A stretch of DNA of 64,000 bases from Wurfbainia villosa (GCA_025175895.1 CM045989.1:22003928-22067927), one strand, 5' to 3'. Shown: positions 46,690 to 57,863, numbered from the stretch's first letter. The notes: generated from the sequence alone by a model not told the origin. Translations and numbers: made by a program.

Positions 46690-46975
46690 CTACTAGGGTA
46701 CTAGGTCCATACTATGACCGTCGACCTAGGGGCAGTATAGAAGCCCATCCTAGGCCCATACTATGACCGTCGACCTAGGGCAACTCAAGAGTCCATCCTG
46801 TACTATGACCGTCAACCTAGGGGCACGTAGGAGCTCATCCCGTGGACCTTGCTAGGGTCCGGTACAAGCCATACAAAAGTAAAATAGCATATCATGTTCC
46901 TTATCAATACATATCATGTTCCTTATCATAACATATCATGTTCCTTATCATAACATATCATGTTCCTTTTCATAA
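46690..46975 (+). repeat. Short repeats in K
   Basis: Three copies of ccatactatgaccgtcgacctagg-like blocks (46700-46830), then four copies of atatcatgttccttatcata (about 46890-46975). Confidence 0.75.
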
Positions 46976-47159
46976 CATAAAGAGTTCCCTTAGTCCCCAT
47001 TCATAGGGAAGCGTCTCTTAGGCATTTCATCATACATACTTGTACATCATGATGCAATGAGCATAATATAAACATTCATTCATACAATTAACATGAACAT
47101 AAGATAGTGGCATAAACAAATCATGCTATCATAAAGTCTAATTATCAACATGTTAACAT

Positions 47160-48340
47160 CGTATATAGATATATCATGGCATTGAAGATCCTTAGAAGAC
47201 ATGAACATGGTTTGGCCGAAACATCCAAGGGAGGGATCCTAAGAATTCAAACCCTAATTCAACTTGTACAAGGTCTAACTAACATTATGCTAACATCATA
47301 TACATATATATATCATGGCATGGAAGATCATTGGTGAGCATAAACTTATCATGGCCGAAACATCCAAGGAAGGTTTGTAAGAATTCTACACCCAAACAAC
47401 TTACACAAAGCCTAACTAACATCATGTTAACATCTTATATACATGTAGCATGGCATGGTAGGTCATTAGTTGGCACATACATGATCTTGGCCGAAACCCT
47501 AATGGAGGTTTTAAGGGTTCAAATGCTCAAACAACTTACACAAAGCCTAACTAACATCATATTAACATCTTATATACATGTAGCATGGCATGGAGGATCA
47601 TTAGTAGGCACATACATGGTCTTGGCCGAAACATCCAAGGAAGGGTCTTAGGAAATCAACACCCAAAACAACTTGTACAAAACCTATCTATCAACATGTT
47701 AGCATCATATATATATAAAACATGGCAAGGGGGATCATTGGTGAGCATGAACATATCTTGGCTGAAACCCTAAGGAAGGGTCTTAGGAAATCAACACCCA
47801 AAACAACTTGTACAAAGCCTATCTATCAACATGTTAGCATCATATATGTATAAAACATGGCAAGAGGGATCATTGGTGAGCACGAACACATCTTGGCTGA
47901 AACCCTAAGGAAGGGTCTTAGGAAATCAACACCCAAAACAACTTTTACAAAGCCTATCTATCAACATGTTAGCATCATATATATATAAAACATGGCAAGG
48001 GGGATCATTAGAGGACATGAACATATCTTGGCCGAGACCCTAAGGAAGGGTCTTAGGAAATCAACACCCCAAAACAACTTACACAAAGCCTAACTAACAT
48101 CATGTTAACATCTTATATACATGTGGCAAGGCATGGAAGATCATTAGGAGCATAAATGGGGTATTGGCCGAAACTTTCAAAGAGGGGTTTGAAATCAAAC
48201 ACTCAACCAATTTGTACAAGGTCTAACTAACATCATGCATAAACCTAGCATGGCATGGAAGATCATTAGGAGCATAAATGGGGTCTTGGACGAAACTTTC
48301 AAAGAGGTGTTTTAAGAAATCAACAATCGAAACAACTTGT
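47160..48340 (+). repeat. Nine-copy ~135-bp tandem array in K
   Basis: The anchor word catggc(a/aa)gg appears near 47175, 47314, 47449, 47584, 47721, 47856, 47991, 48130 and 48248. Each unit also carries gatcatt, ttggc(c/t)gaaac, aagga and caacttgtacaaagccta words. Spacing is close to 135 bases throughout. The plus-strand frames 47331-47773 are products of this repeat. Confidence 0.88.
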
Positions 48341-49111
48341 ACTACAGGTGAGGGGATTACTTACATCCTTTCGCTTGTTTAGTATAAGGATATACCCTAG
48401 GTGGTGCCAAGACAAGACCTCTTTTCTTGCTTCTTGAGTTTTCGAAAATGGGAGAAAGGAGAGGGAGGCTTTCGGTGGAGGAAGAATAAAGGAAGAAGAG
48501 AAGGATATTTGTTGTTCTCTTGTCTCCTCATTACCCCTATTTATTCAATTGAAGGTGTCCCTTTGCCTCCCCTACCCTTATCTATCATTTCCCTTACCCT
48601 TCTAATAGCACACCCCTGTTGGGCATCTAGTTATTGCATGCATCTTAGGGTTTAGTTACCTGCTTGGAGGTTCAGGGTTCAAACCCTGGGCCATGCATCC
48701 TTTTTGGCTCTATTTTCTTTTATTTTTGAAAGAGTCCACATAAAATCCCATTATAATCATGCAAAATTCTTATAAAATTTGCTAGAAATTTTACGGGCGT
48801 TAGTCTGGGAGGCGTGAGGCTGATAGAAATGGGTTGAAGGCTTAGGTCTAGGCTTAGGGTGAGTATTAAGTATGAAAGGATCATACTTGGGGTGTTAAAC
48901 AATAGTGTAGAGGTATAACAGTCGACCGTCAGCTCGGTTCATTTGTTTGGGCTTCGTTTGTAGACAAATAGGAGCAAGGGGACCTCGACCAATGCCTCAA
49001 CTGGACTATAGTCGAGGCAGCGCCTTGATTGGTAAGGTGTGTGCTTAGAGGTGGGACTTAGAGAGTCAAGTAAGTGCTATGGAAGCACTCGACTGGCACC
49101 TCGACTGGGGT

Positions 49112-49290
49112 ATCAGTTGACGCGGCACCTCGACTGGTGCTTCTCTCACTCGAACAGAAGCAAGGCATAATCGATGACCACCTCGACTGGGATATCAGTC
49201 GAGGCGATGCCTCGACTGGTGCTTCTTTCTCTCAAACAGAAGCAAGGCGCAATCGACGACCACCTCGACTGGGTAGCATTCCTTGAGAAG
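49112..49290 (+). repeat. ~82-bp tandem units in the J LTR
   Basis: Two-plus copies with cctcgactggtgcttct, cagaagcaaggc and cctcgactggg words, starting near 49132 and 49214. The wider interval 48960-49460 has about eight copies of cctcgactgg in all. Confidence 0.7.
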
Positions 49291-49895
49291 AGACCCATAG
49301 CAGTCGAGATGGTGCCTCGACTGGACTAGCAACTCGACAGGTTAGGGGACTAAGCATGAGAGGATTCACTCAGAAGCGAGGCATGCTCGACCAGTGTCTC
49401 GACTAGAGGCAAGTCTAGGCGGCGCCTCGACTGGACATTTCAACTGGCACCTCGACTTATTTCAGAATAGGTATGAGGATAGCTGCTCAGAAGCAAGGCA
49501 ACTCAACTGGCACCTCGTCTAGCGAGGTGACCGTTGTGCTGCAACATTCAGAATCATGAGCTTCGACAGGGAATATTTGATGCCTCGAAGGGGATTATAA
49601 GAAGGAGGTTGATGAACATTTTTGGGGGCCAATTCTTGGAGGAAAAGTGGGTGAAGTGCTGTTGCATTCCAACCTTCTAGGGTTTCTCCAACACGACCAA
49701 ACAAGCAATCAAGCAAAGACATTTGTGTAAAGTGTTCTTGTTTCTTCATTTCATTTACATCTTGTATTTTATTGTTAATGTTACAAGCTCTATTGTAAGA
49801 GGTTTCTCCACCTCCGGATTATTTTCGAGAAGGAGAAGATTTAGTTGTGGTCTGCATCACTAGAGCCCGCTAGGGCTCGACCGTGGAGTAGGAAC

Positions 49896-51711
49896 TGTTA
49901 GTGAAAGCCCTAGAGCCAATCATGTGATGATTGTTGTATGGACTTTATTGTATCATATTCCTATTTATAAAGGCATGGTTATTATATTTACTTGTATTGG
50001 TGCCAAATAACTAAATATAATAATGTCCTTGAGTAGTAGGTTCTTATCTATATCAATCAATTGGTTGAATCGATAATGAGATGATATAGAGAACACTACT
50101 CTTAATCATTTCTAGTCAAGTATTAACATTCAGAGACAATGTTAATGCGTAGAGACTAGCATGTAGGTCAACACGATGACTTGATCTCACAAGTCATGGA
50201 TATGAGATATCAAGTTGACACATGAGTATGCATTGGAGAATGTATACTGAATGACCCGCCACGAGAAAGTCATGGATCGTTATATGAGTGTCATATACTT
50301 TCTCATGTGGCTATTAGTATGACTATTAGTCCTTAGACCTGAAGTCACCATGGTTCCCTACATAAGGAGTTGCCTACTTTGGCTTCGTCAAACGTCACCC
50401 GTAAATGGGTGGACTATAAAGGCGATTACTGGGTATGTAACAAATTATGCGGAGGGATGTGAGTGATGTAGATGGGATCTATCCCTCTTATATGACGGGG
50501 GTGACATCGATATTCTTGATAGAGTGATACCACGAAGTGCATGACCATGCCCAAATGAGTCAATATGAGATTTTGAGCTCATTTGATTAGAGTGAGTCTA
50601 CTTGGAGTTCAAGATATAGATTGTACCGAGGATGACACGGTCTATGCCTCAATTGGTCAATCTAGATGTCAAGGATAGAGGGACATTGTCACATATTGTG
50701 AGAGTCACAATTAGTAGTCACAAAGGTGATGTTGGAGCTCAACATTCTTGTAACTTGGGTAGCAATGATGTGTTGCTAGATACCGCTCATTGCTTATCTT
50801 CCTAAATCGGTTTAGAGACATTGCCAATGTTACAAGAACCTATAGGGTCACACACAAAGGAAAATTAGATGGATATTAGGTTCATATGATAAACCATGAG
50901 GATTAGGTTCATGGGATGAACCAAATTGGATTAAGAGTAATCCTAATTAGACAAATTTAGTTGGACTCAATTTGATTCAAGTGTTGAATGAGTCTAATTT
51001 AGATTTGATTCATCAAATCAATTTAAATTAATCAATAGAGATTCATTAAATTAAAATTGACTTGAATCAAATGGTTGGATTTGATCAACCATGGGAGATA
51101 AGAGGTCAAGTTTGACTTGACTTGAGAGGGAAGATGAAATGTCAAGTTTGACTTGACCAAATGTCATGTCATTATCATGACTTGGCATGGCCGGCCAATG
51201 ATGATACTTCACATCATCATTGACTTATCATGTGGTGCCGCCTCATGAGGGAGACCAAGAGCCATTGGCTCTTGGAGTTACATGCATACATGCCGGCCAC
51301 TTCTTGATGAGGAGTGAATTTGATTTTGGGTAACTCCATCTTCTTCTTCATTGGATCATCTTCTTCCTTGGTTCTCTTCCTCTCTTGCTCTCCCAATCCT
51401 CCATTGTCGAGACCTTCAAGGAGTGCTAGCACACTCAAGATTGTCTTTTCTCCACCTATTGCTTGTGTGGATACCAATAGAGGAGTGTGCACTTGACACT
51501 CTCGAGTTCCGGCAATCCCTTTGGACGAGTGGGATAAGCGAAGGGCATCGCTTCAAGGGTAACTTCTTATCATGTAGATCTAGAGTAGATCTAAAGGTAT
51601 TAGACACATATATGTTAGTTTTATATTTTATACTTCGCACGGATCCGTGGTCGGGGCTTCCGAGGTTTCCACAATCCAAAAAGCGGTTTTTGTGGCTCGG
51701 AAAGTCCAACA
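49896..51711 (+). repeat. 5' LTR of copia B
   Basis: This 1.8 kb LTR opens TGTTAGTGAAAG and ends aaagtccaaca. It shares its layout with solo LTR L in reverse orientation. The frames at 51217-51905 on both strands are not recognisable. Confidence 0.85.
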
Positions 51712-51712
51712 G

Positions 51713-51728
51713 TGGTTTCAGAGCCACG
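51713..51728 (+). other. Primer-binding site of copia B
   Basis: TGGTTTCAGAGCCACG one base after the LTR is a methionine-tRNA-type site with one change (A to T at the fifth position). Confidence 0.75.
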
Positions 51729-52528
51729 TGTGAAGCATGTATGTATTTTGTTTTTGTAATTTTTGTATTAGATATAAAAATTACAGAATTTTATGTTTCT
51801 GTAAATTTCCTATTTTTATATAATTTTTGGGTATTTTTCTCAAAGAGTCGAAGCGACGAGTGTTGGGACACTTGTAGGCTTCAACCATCGAGAAAAACTC
51901 TCTGAAACGTCTAGTTCTCGCTTTAAGTTTTTGGGACAGCGACTTAAGTCGCTGTAAGATCGTAGTAGGGACACTCACAAAGTTTATTTTGTGAGTAGGG
52001 GCGCTGGCCCTATCCCCGAAAGGGGCCTTGTCCCGCGATCGCGCCCGGAAACCGCTTAGCGAAACCGTTACCGAGAGGTGACTCATAAAATTGAAAAAAA
52101 AAGTAGGAAAAATTATAGAGATTTTCTATAAAAATACATAATTTAGAATTATGTATAATTCTGTGATTATCATGTCCCAAGAATCCCAATATGATTGGAT
52201 TATGATGTGTTGTAATTCATAATACGGCCTGCGTGCCATTTTTGTGGTTATGCGTGTTGTATAGTGTATGCGACCTGCGCGTCGTACCTCTTCTTTTGAA
52301 ATTCTAGTTGTAAATAGTTTTAGACTCGAATGTAACTCGAGTTTCATATTTGTAATGTACAAAATGGAGCGGTGGAAAGTCCACTTGTAGACGAAGTTAC
52401 GAGAAGGGTGCCGACGACACATGGCGGTCAAAGGAAGTGCTTGGAGAAGCCGCTAGCCCTAGGTTGACCGTCTAATCTTCTCATTAGCTTGAGAAAATCA
52501 TAGTAGGGCCATGACCACATCACAGTTG

Positions 52529-52597
<69 letters not shown>

Positions 52598-53329
52598 CAT
52601 TTTGCTTGTATGTATATGATGCATACTAGAATAATGCTTGTATATATGTGATGCATGCTAATATAGGATAATAAAGGCCTTAATGCATATACGATACATA
52701 TTACGATTAGATTAGATCTTAATCGAATCAACTCGTAAATGCCTACCATGTCCTTGATACCCATCACTACCTCGATCTTTTGTAGTTGTTGAATCTGCCA
52801 AAGCAGAGCAACGCATATTATCTTGGTAGGGTGCGGAGGGACAATCTTGGTCCCGCCTATCACAGCTTGGGTTAGAGTAAGCTCAATTAGATTGAGTAAA
52901 ACTTGTTAACTAAATTGGATCGAGTAGAACTATAGGCATATTCTAACCGTTGGAAAGATAGGATAAGATCGCATTTACACTAAATCTTGGGCAATTTAGC
53001 CAAAGCTAACTCAAGGTCTTTTGTAAATGTGGGTCTTGATCCTATAAACAAGAGTTGCATAGAGATGTAATCGGTAATGTGTTATCCACCGATCGTACTA
53101 ACTCTTGGGCGATTTAGCCAAAGCTAACTCAAGGCTTAGTATGATGTGGATCTTGTCCCGCAAGAATTATAGCTAGTTTGTATGAATCTAGTAATGTGGT
53201 TTGACCACATCCATAACTCGATTCTACAAAATTCCTATAATTTAGTGGGAGCATCATTTGATTAAAGGCCTAATTAAATGATAAAAAGAATATGATATTA
53301 ATTCTCTGCATTGTACGTTGTAGATAACT
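51729..53329 (+). other. Leader of copia B
   Basis: Untranslated. It contains a TA microsatellite (52533-52595) and a duplicated hairpin-forming word (52986-53016 and 53104-53134) with the core TTAGCCAAAGCTAA. A ccccgaaagggg-type hairpin lies near 52013-52025. No gene. Confidence 0.65.
52533..52595 (+). repeat. (TA)n microsatellite
   Basis: About 31 uninterrupted TA repeats in the leader of B. Confidence 0.95.
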
Positions 53330-53585
53330 ATGTCGACAAACATGAACACTCTCTCTCTGCGTTCTGTCCTTGAGAAGGACAAGCTCAATGGAGCAAATTT
53401 CCTGGACTGGTACAGGAACCTGAGAATCGTTCTCACCCAAGAAAGGAAATTGTATGTCATGAAGCAGCCCATTCTGGAGGCACCTCCTGCCACTGCCTCG
53501 CGAGCTGACAAAGATGCTTACAAGAAGCATCAAGATGATGCATTAGATGTGTCATGTCTAATGCTCGTGACCATGATCTCTGAGC
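53330..53585 (+). CDS. gag: Gag N-terminus of copia B, cut by insertion of C
   Basis: The ATG at 53330 opens MSTNMNTLSLRSVLEKDKL, with FLDWYRNLRIVL following, the N-terminal gag block also seen in C (57087) and E (11010). The frame is open up to 53585, where C starts after the codon for Glu plus one base. The matching gag continues at 63170. The proposed start has the same position relative to the FLDW motif as in the related copies. Confidence 0.88.
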
Positions 53586-54968
53586 TGTTAGTAATATATG
53601 AGAGATGTCCTAAGACAATCGCCTTATGTATGAACCATTTATATGATAAATGAAGATTCACTATTTGAGTATACATGTTTTATGTATTTGATTGGATCTT
53701 AAACTCATTTACTGAATGTCCACGATACGATTCACAACATGAGAGAATTTGTGATTGGATCACAACTAGTGAGTATCTCTACATGTGTAATTGTGATGTA
53801 TCGGAATTATCCCTAGTCGATGAATTGATGGATTTGGACACCATCAATTCTGTCGAGACTAGCACGAGGTATACTCGGTGTATCCAAGCAGCTGATTCTC
53901 ACTGGCTGGAGACATAGTGATGTCCGGAGTTAATCGTGGATGCTAGTTATGGTAACTAGTTCATTGGAGTGACCAGCGTAAGACTTCATATGGTTCTCTG
54001 CATATATAGATATGTCAATAAAGTTCTTACTGTGGCTTAAGTGCGATGTTCCTTTGACTTGCGGTATTCAAGTCATCTTGATCATAGAGACTTATGCTTT
54101 GACATCTTAAGCAAGCATCTCTAAGGAGATGTGGACCCGGGATGATTGGGTATAAGTCGAAGTGATCGAAGGTGTTTGAATAGCCTATAAAGGATTCACC
54201 ACTCCTTGCGAGGAGATGTATACCCATGGCCTCTCGTCGGATTGTTACTAAAGTCTTTGGCCCAAGCATTACATGTTTAGAGTAAGGTACTCTTCGATAC
54301 ATGTGGAGTAACTAGAATCCGTAGGACGAGGAAATGATACTTGGGCTAGGTGTGACGTAGTCAGCCTAGTGGGGACTGACACTATAGACCATGTCCTGAA
54401 CCAAGTGGGTATAAGATGAGTGAAGGGAATGGGGCACGAATCATTCGAGCTGCTGAAAGGTTTCAGAAATAGTTCTGGATCAACCGTTGATCTTTTCGAT
54501 TAATTGGGGATCATGATGTACTACTAGGTGCCACTCATGATCGTTCTATAATTAATGGTTAATTATAGACGGCCAACATAAACTGAGAACCTATTTGGTC
54601 ACACGCACAACGAGCGTAATCCAAAGGATTTAAAACGAGCTTGAGAATGGGATTCTCAGACCGAGAGAAACCAAGTTTGGTAGGACCAAACATAAAGCGA
54701 GCATGAAATCATTTCAGTCGCAATGGAAGCGTGGATGGGCCGTGTCTTATGAAGACATAATGGATGGACTAAAATGGTTTGGTTCTAATACAATGGAGGA
54801 GAATAAACCAAAGGGTTTGGTTTATTTTAAACGAATGAACCAAAAGTTGGTTCGGTTCATTTTAACTTAAAATAAACGATCATAGTTCAGTGTATTTTAA
54901 TTTATCTTAATGGAGCGGGTTAACGGGCCTAATGGTTATGATCCAATAACCATTAAGAGAATTAGTTC

Positions 54969-54978
54969 TCTATAAAAG
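54969..54978 (+). promoter_or_regulatory. TATA box of the C 5' LTR
   Basis: TCTATAAAAG precedes agggtttaagg; the 3' LTR has the same box at 62341. It is about 1.4 kb into the LTR. Confidence 0.7.
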
Positions 54979-55222
54979 AGGGTTTAAGGGATAATTAAGC
55001 CCTAATCCAAAAACCCTAGCAAGGAGTTGCCGCCCACCCCATTGAGGGAGTTGCCGCCCAACCTCCTTTGCCGCCCAGCCCCTTGTGCCGCCGTCCAGCT
55101 CCTTGCCGGCGACCAAGCTTCAGCCGGTGATCCTCCGGCGACCCTCCGGTGATCTCCTATAGGTTTGGCATCAAGGTGAGCCTTTTCTTCCCTTGGTTGG
55201 CCGGCGCCTATCTCCTCCACCA

Positions 55223-55248
55223 AAGCTGTCCAGTTTTCTGGACAGCTT
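55223..55248 (+). other. Perfect 11-bp stem-loop in the transcribed LTR of C
   Basis: AAGCTGTCCAG, then TTTT, then CTGGACAGCTT. The same hairpin is kept at 62595-62620 and on the minus strand of E at 12846-12871. It lies about 250 bases downstream of the TATA box, hence in the RNA. Confidence 0.8.
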
Positions 55249-55798
55249 GTTCTCCTCTCGTTGGAGCGTCATTTGGACGACGGTTAGAGCTCCGACAGCA
55301 GCTAACTTACCGGGGATTCGATCTCCGGTAATCCTCTGAGGTGGAGGATGAAGGATTCGTCAATTGGTTGACGAATACATCTCCGGAGAAGCAAGTTTTG
55401 AGAACTCGTATTAGGATCCGAATTTGGATTCGGATTGTTATCATCTCTCGATCACGTCGTCTTCAACACTAGGCTAGTAACCCATATGAAGACGAAGCTC
55501 ATGGCTTAGCGAAGTCATCCCGAGGAACTCGGCGTGGATACAGATAGAGACGATTCTAGCGAGGATCTTTCCGGTTGATGTCGTTCCCGCTACACGTCAT
55601 ACGAAAGGTATAACGTAGATAAATTTCCTTTTATTGCAAATTTAAATTTATGGTTATGTCTACACTTGTTGTAATATGCATGTGTATGTTGTGTGTGTTG
55701 TAATAAATGTAGATTTATTATTTTTATTGCTTTTGCTGTGTTCATGTTTACGAAACGTGATCGAACACACACACGCCGCGGTGCCGAAAACCCAACAG

Positions 55799-55817
55799 TG
55801 GTATCAGAGCCCAGGTT
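55799..55817 (+). other. Primer-binding site of copia C
   Basis: TGGTATCAGAGCCCAGGTT, complementary to initiator methionine tRNA, one base after the LTR. Confidence 0.9.
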
Positions 55818-57086
55818 GTGTTTCGGCATAATCGTAAAAATGGTTTTGCGATAGTCATAATGTATTTCTGGAAATTTTCTAATTTTGGAAATTTAGAAGT
55901 ATTTATGGAAATTTTTCAATTTTGGAAAGTCTAGAAGTATTTATGGAAATCTTCCACTTTTGGAAAGTTTGAAGTATTTATGGAAATTGATATTTTCCAT
56001 AAATAAAATATTTGATTAGATTCTGGAAATTTGTTTCCTAATTTAATCATGATTTGATTTGGGAAATCAAATCTTAAAATATTTTATTTCCATAAGTAGT
56101 TTTAATGATTTAGGAAATTGGTTTCCTAAATAGATTTTCCTTAATCAAATAATTCCATGAATAAAATATGTGATTAGATTTGGAAATTTGTTTCCTAATT
56201 TAATTATGATTTTATTTGGAGAATCAAATCTTAAATATATTTTATTTCCATAAATAGTTATGACATATAAGGAAATATATACATGACATAATTGTATGCC
56301 ATGTAATTGCATTAGATGCATAACATTATGCCATGCGTGTCGTGACATATAGATGTATGTCATGTATGTCATGCCATGTAGATAATAGTTATTTGCATGC
56401 AAAGAGGATGAGACATAAAAACCCTTAAACAATATTAAAGCCTACACCTTCCATTAATATGGTTAGAACCAGAGTTCCGTTTCTTGTTTGGGTTGTTGGA
56501 CTCTCTCCAAGCCTGGCTCGAACCCGAACATGTTCAAACCATGGAATAGTTTAATACTAATATGGTAAGAGTCAGAGGTCAATCGTTAGCTTTGGTTGTT
56601 GGACTCTCTCCAAGCTGGGCTAATTGGTTGAATGCGCTCTAACCATATTAAAACTATTTCCCGATTAATGGGTTGGCTTTAACCTGGAGCATCGGCTTGT
56701 TGGACTCTCTCCAAGGTCGATGAAAAGGGAGGTGAAGTTGGGTGCTATGCATATGATGCATACTTGTTAATGTGTTAACAACCCGATGTATGTGTGAACA
56801 TTCAATTAGTTGATAGCACATTGTGATAGTTGCATATACGTGATATGCAATCGGTATAGTTGATACCTACCGTCGTAGTTATGAATGACTTGTTGGACTC
56901 TCTCCAAGGTTGTTCATAACTATGATGGATATCAACCCATTCGGAGATGGACCTACGATCTCCCAAAGTGATTTTGGGGTTTTTGAAATTCGAAAAATGA
57001 ATGGGATTTATAAATGTATATTGATGCATTTTAAAATCATTTTCTCATATATGGTCGTTTTGTATTTCTTGGTCAATAAATTGATC
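55818..57086 (+). other. Leader of copia C with four hairpin repeats
   Basis: The untranslated leader has AT-rich repeats at 55860-56270 (tatttatggaaat and ttttggaaa words). The 19-base word TTGTTGGACTCTCTCCAAG occurs at 56493-56511, 56596-56614, 56697-56715 and 56890-56908. The gag frame is open upstream to 56910, but the conserved start is at 57087. Confidence 0.75.
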
Positions 57087-57863
57087 ATGACGTCTTTGAA
57101 TTTGCGCACTATTTTAGATTCAAACAAACTGACTGGGCCTAACTTCCTGGACTGGCTTAGAAACCTGAGAATTGTTCTCAAGGCGGAAAAGCTTGCATAT
57201 GTCCTTGAAGAGCCTCTTCCTGACCGTCCTAAGGACGATGCAACTCCAGACCAAATGTTGGTCTATCAGAAGCATGTGGCAGATTCTGAGCTGGCGAGTT
57301 GCATCATGCTAGCGGCGATGGTACCTGAGCTGCAAAAGCAGCATGAGCATATGGATGCTAATACTATAGTCTTCCATCTTCATGAGTTGTTCGATGAGCA
57401 AGCGAGATCCGAAAGGTTCGAGGTCTCTAGGCTTCTCTTCACCACGAAGATGCAAGAAGGTTCGTCTGTAGTGCAGTTTGTGCTAAAGATGAACGGGTAC
57501 ATCGAGCGGCTAGCCACCCTCGGTTTTGTGATGGATCATGAGTTAAGTATTGACTTAATTCTGCATTGTTTGCCCAAGAGTTTCTCACAATTTGTGATGA
57601 ACTATCGGATGAACAAATTAGAATCCACCATTCCCGAGCTCCTCAATATGCTGAAGACTGTGGAGCCTTCTGTGAAGCATGAGGAGAAGGCGGTTCTGTT
57701 AGTTGATTCCTCAAAGAAAGGTTCTAAGAGGAAGTCAAAAGAACAGAAGAAAGGAAAGAAGAAAAGGCAAAGAAGGCAGAACCAGCGCAAAAGGGCACTT
57801 GCCATCACTGTGGCAAGGAAGGCCACTGGCGAAGAAACTGCAAGATTTATCTTGAGTCCATGA
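57087..57863 (+). CDS. gag: Gag of copia C (frameshifted before the zinc knuckle)
   Basis: The start at 57087 reads MTSLNLRTILDSNKLTG and FLDWLRNLRIVLK; related copies start at the same point, although the frame is open from an upstream ATG at 56910. The middle has ELQKQHEHMDANTIVFHL and FEVSRLLFTTKMQEGSS, and the C-terminal half keeps LPKSFSQFVMNYRMN, all standard for the copia capsid. A single-base loss near 57766-57768 (compare E) shifts the frame in the Lys-rich tail, so the knuckle C-x2-C-x4-H-x4-C at about 57799-57840 is readable only in the next frame. The last residues of this frame are therefore spurious. Confidence 0.88.
   Translation: MTSLNLRTILDSNKLTGPNFLDWLRNLRIVLKAEKLAYVLEEPLPDRPKDDATPDQMLVYQKHVADSELASCIMLAAMVPELQKQHEHMDANTIVFHLHELFDEQARSERFEVSRLLFTTKMQEGSSVVQFVLKMNGYIERLATLGFVMDHELSIDLILHCLPKSFSQFVMNYRMNKLESTIPELLNMLKTVEPSVKHEEKAVLLVDSSKKGSKRKSKEQKKGKKKRQRRQNQRKRALAITVARKATGEETARFILSP

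Larger units (their letters stand above)
45856..48804 (-). mobile_element. Solo LTR K (gypsy-like) inserted in J
   Basis: This 2.95 kb segment is flanked by perfect pentamers ctggg (45851-45855 and 48805-48809), and J resumes after it. The left end is TGTCACACCC, like the reverse complement of a gypsy LTR end. The right end, gttagt, is not a canonical CA. No primer-binding site, polypurine tract or gene is visible. In the minus sense a TATA-like gaataaatagg lies at 48539-48549, followed by a pyrimidine-rich leader. The lineage is uncertain. Confidence 0.65.
45212..49895 (+). repeat. LTR of F-like copia J, split by solo LTR K and cut by B
   Basis: It opens TATTGGTGCAATCGACC (TG changed to TA) after cctat of element I. 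It parallels the F LTR: caatcgacc-ccgg start, aagtcc repeat units, ctagaaggcttaggt-like words, gtcgactgg/cctcgactgg words, and the ccgtggagtaggaac stretch at 49881-49895 (compare 28899-28913). Solo LTR K (45856-48804) lies inside, and B begins at 49896. The LTR end would lie beyond 64000. Confidence 0.78.
53586..55797 (+). repeat. 5' LTR of copia C
   Basis: TGTTAGTAATATATG to gaaaacccaaca. Landmarks: palindrome CTATAATTAA-tgg-TTAATTATAG (54546-54568), TATA box near 54970, perfect 11-bp hairpin (55223-55248). The minus-strand 91-codon frame 54027-54302 is also open in the two other LTRs of this family in the window. Confidence 0.95.

Noticed and set aside
47331..47773. Plus-strand frames with repeated IHVAWHG words, resembling a repeat protein
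   Set aside because: They are produced by the 135-bp noncoding array in K and are broken in neighbouring units.
47160..48340. Regular repeats that could be taken for a CRISPR array
   Set aside because: The whole 135-bp unit is repeated with no unique spacers, in plant DNA inside an LTR.
48664..48690. tRNA-like B box (ggttcaaaccc) suggesting a tRNA or SINE
   Set aside because: The word is part of a simple inverted repeat cagggtt-ca-aaccctg. No A box at proper spacing and no cloverleaf can be drawn around it.
51217..51905. Frames of 91-184 codons on both strands in the B LTR as a host gene
   Set aside because: They straddle the LTR end and primer-binding site, have low-complexity composition, and no matching domain.
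52000..52080. GC-rich patch with rRNA-like look in the B leader
   Set aside because: Too short, no conserved rRNA core word, and located between primer-binding site and gag.
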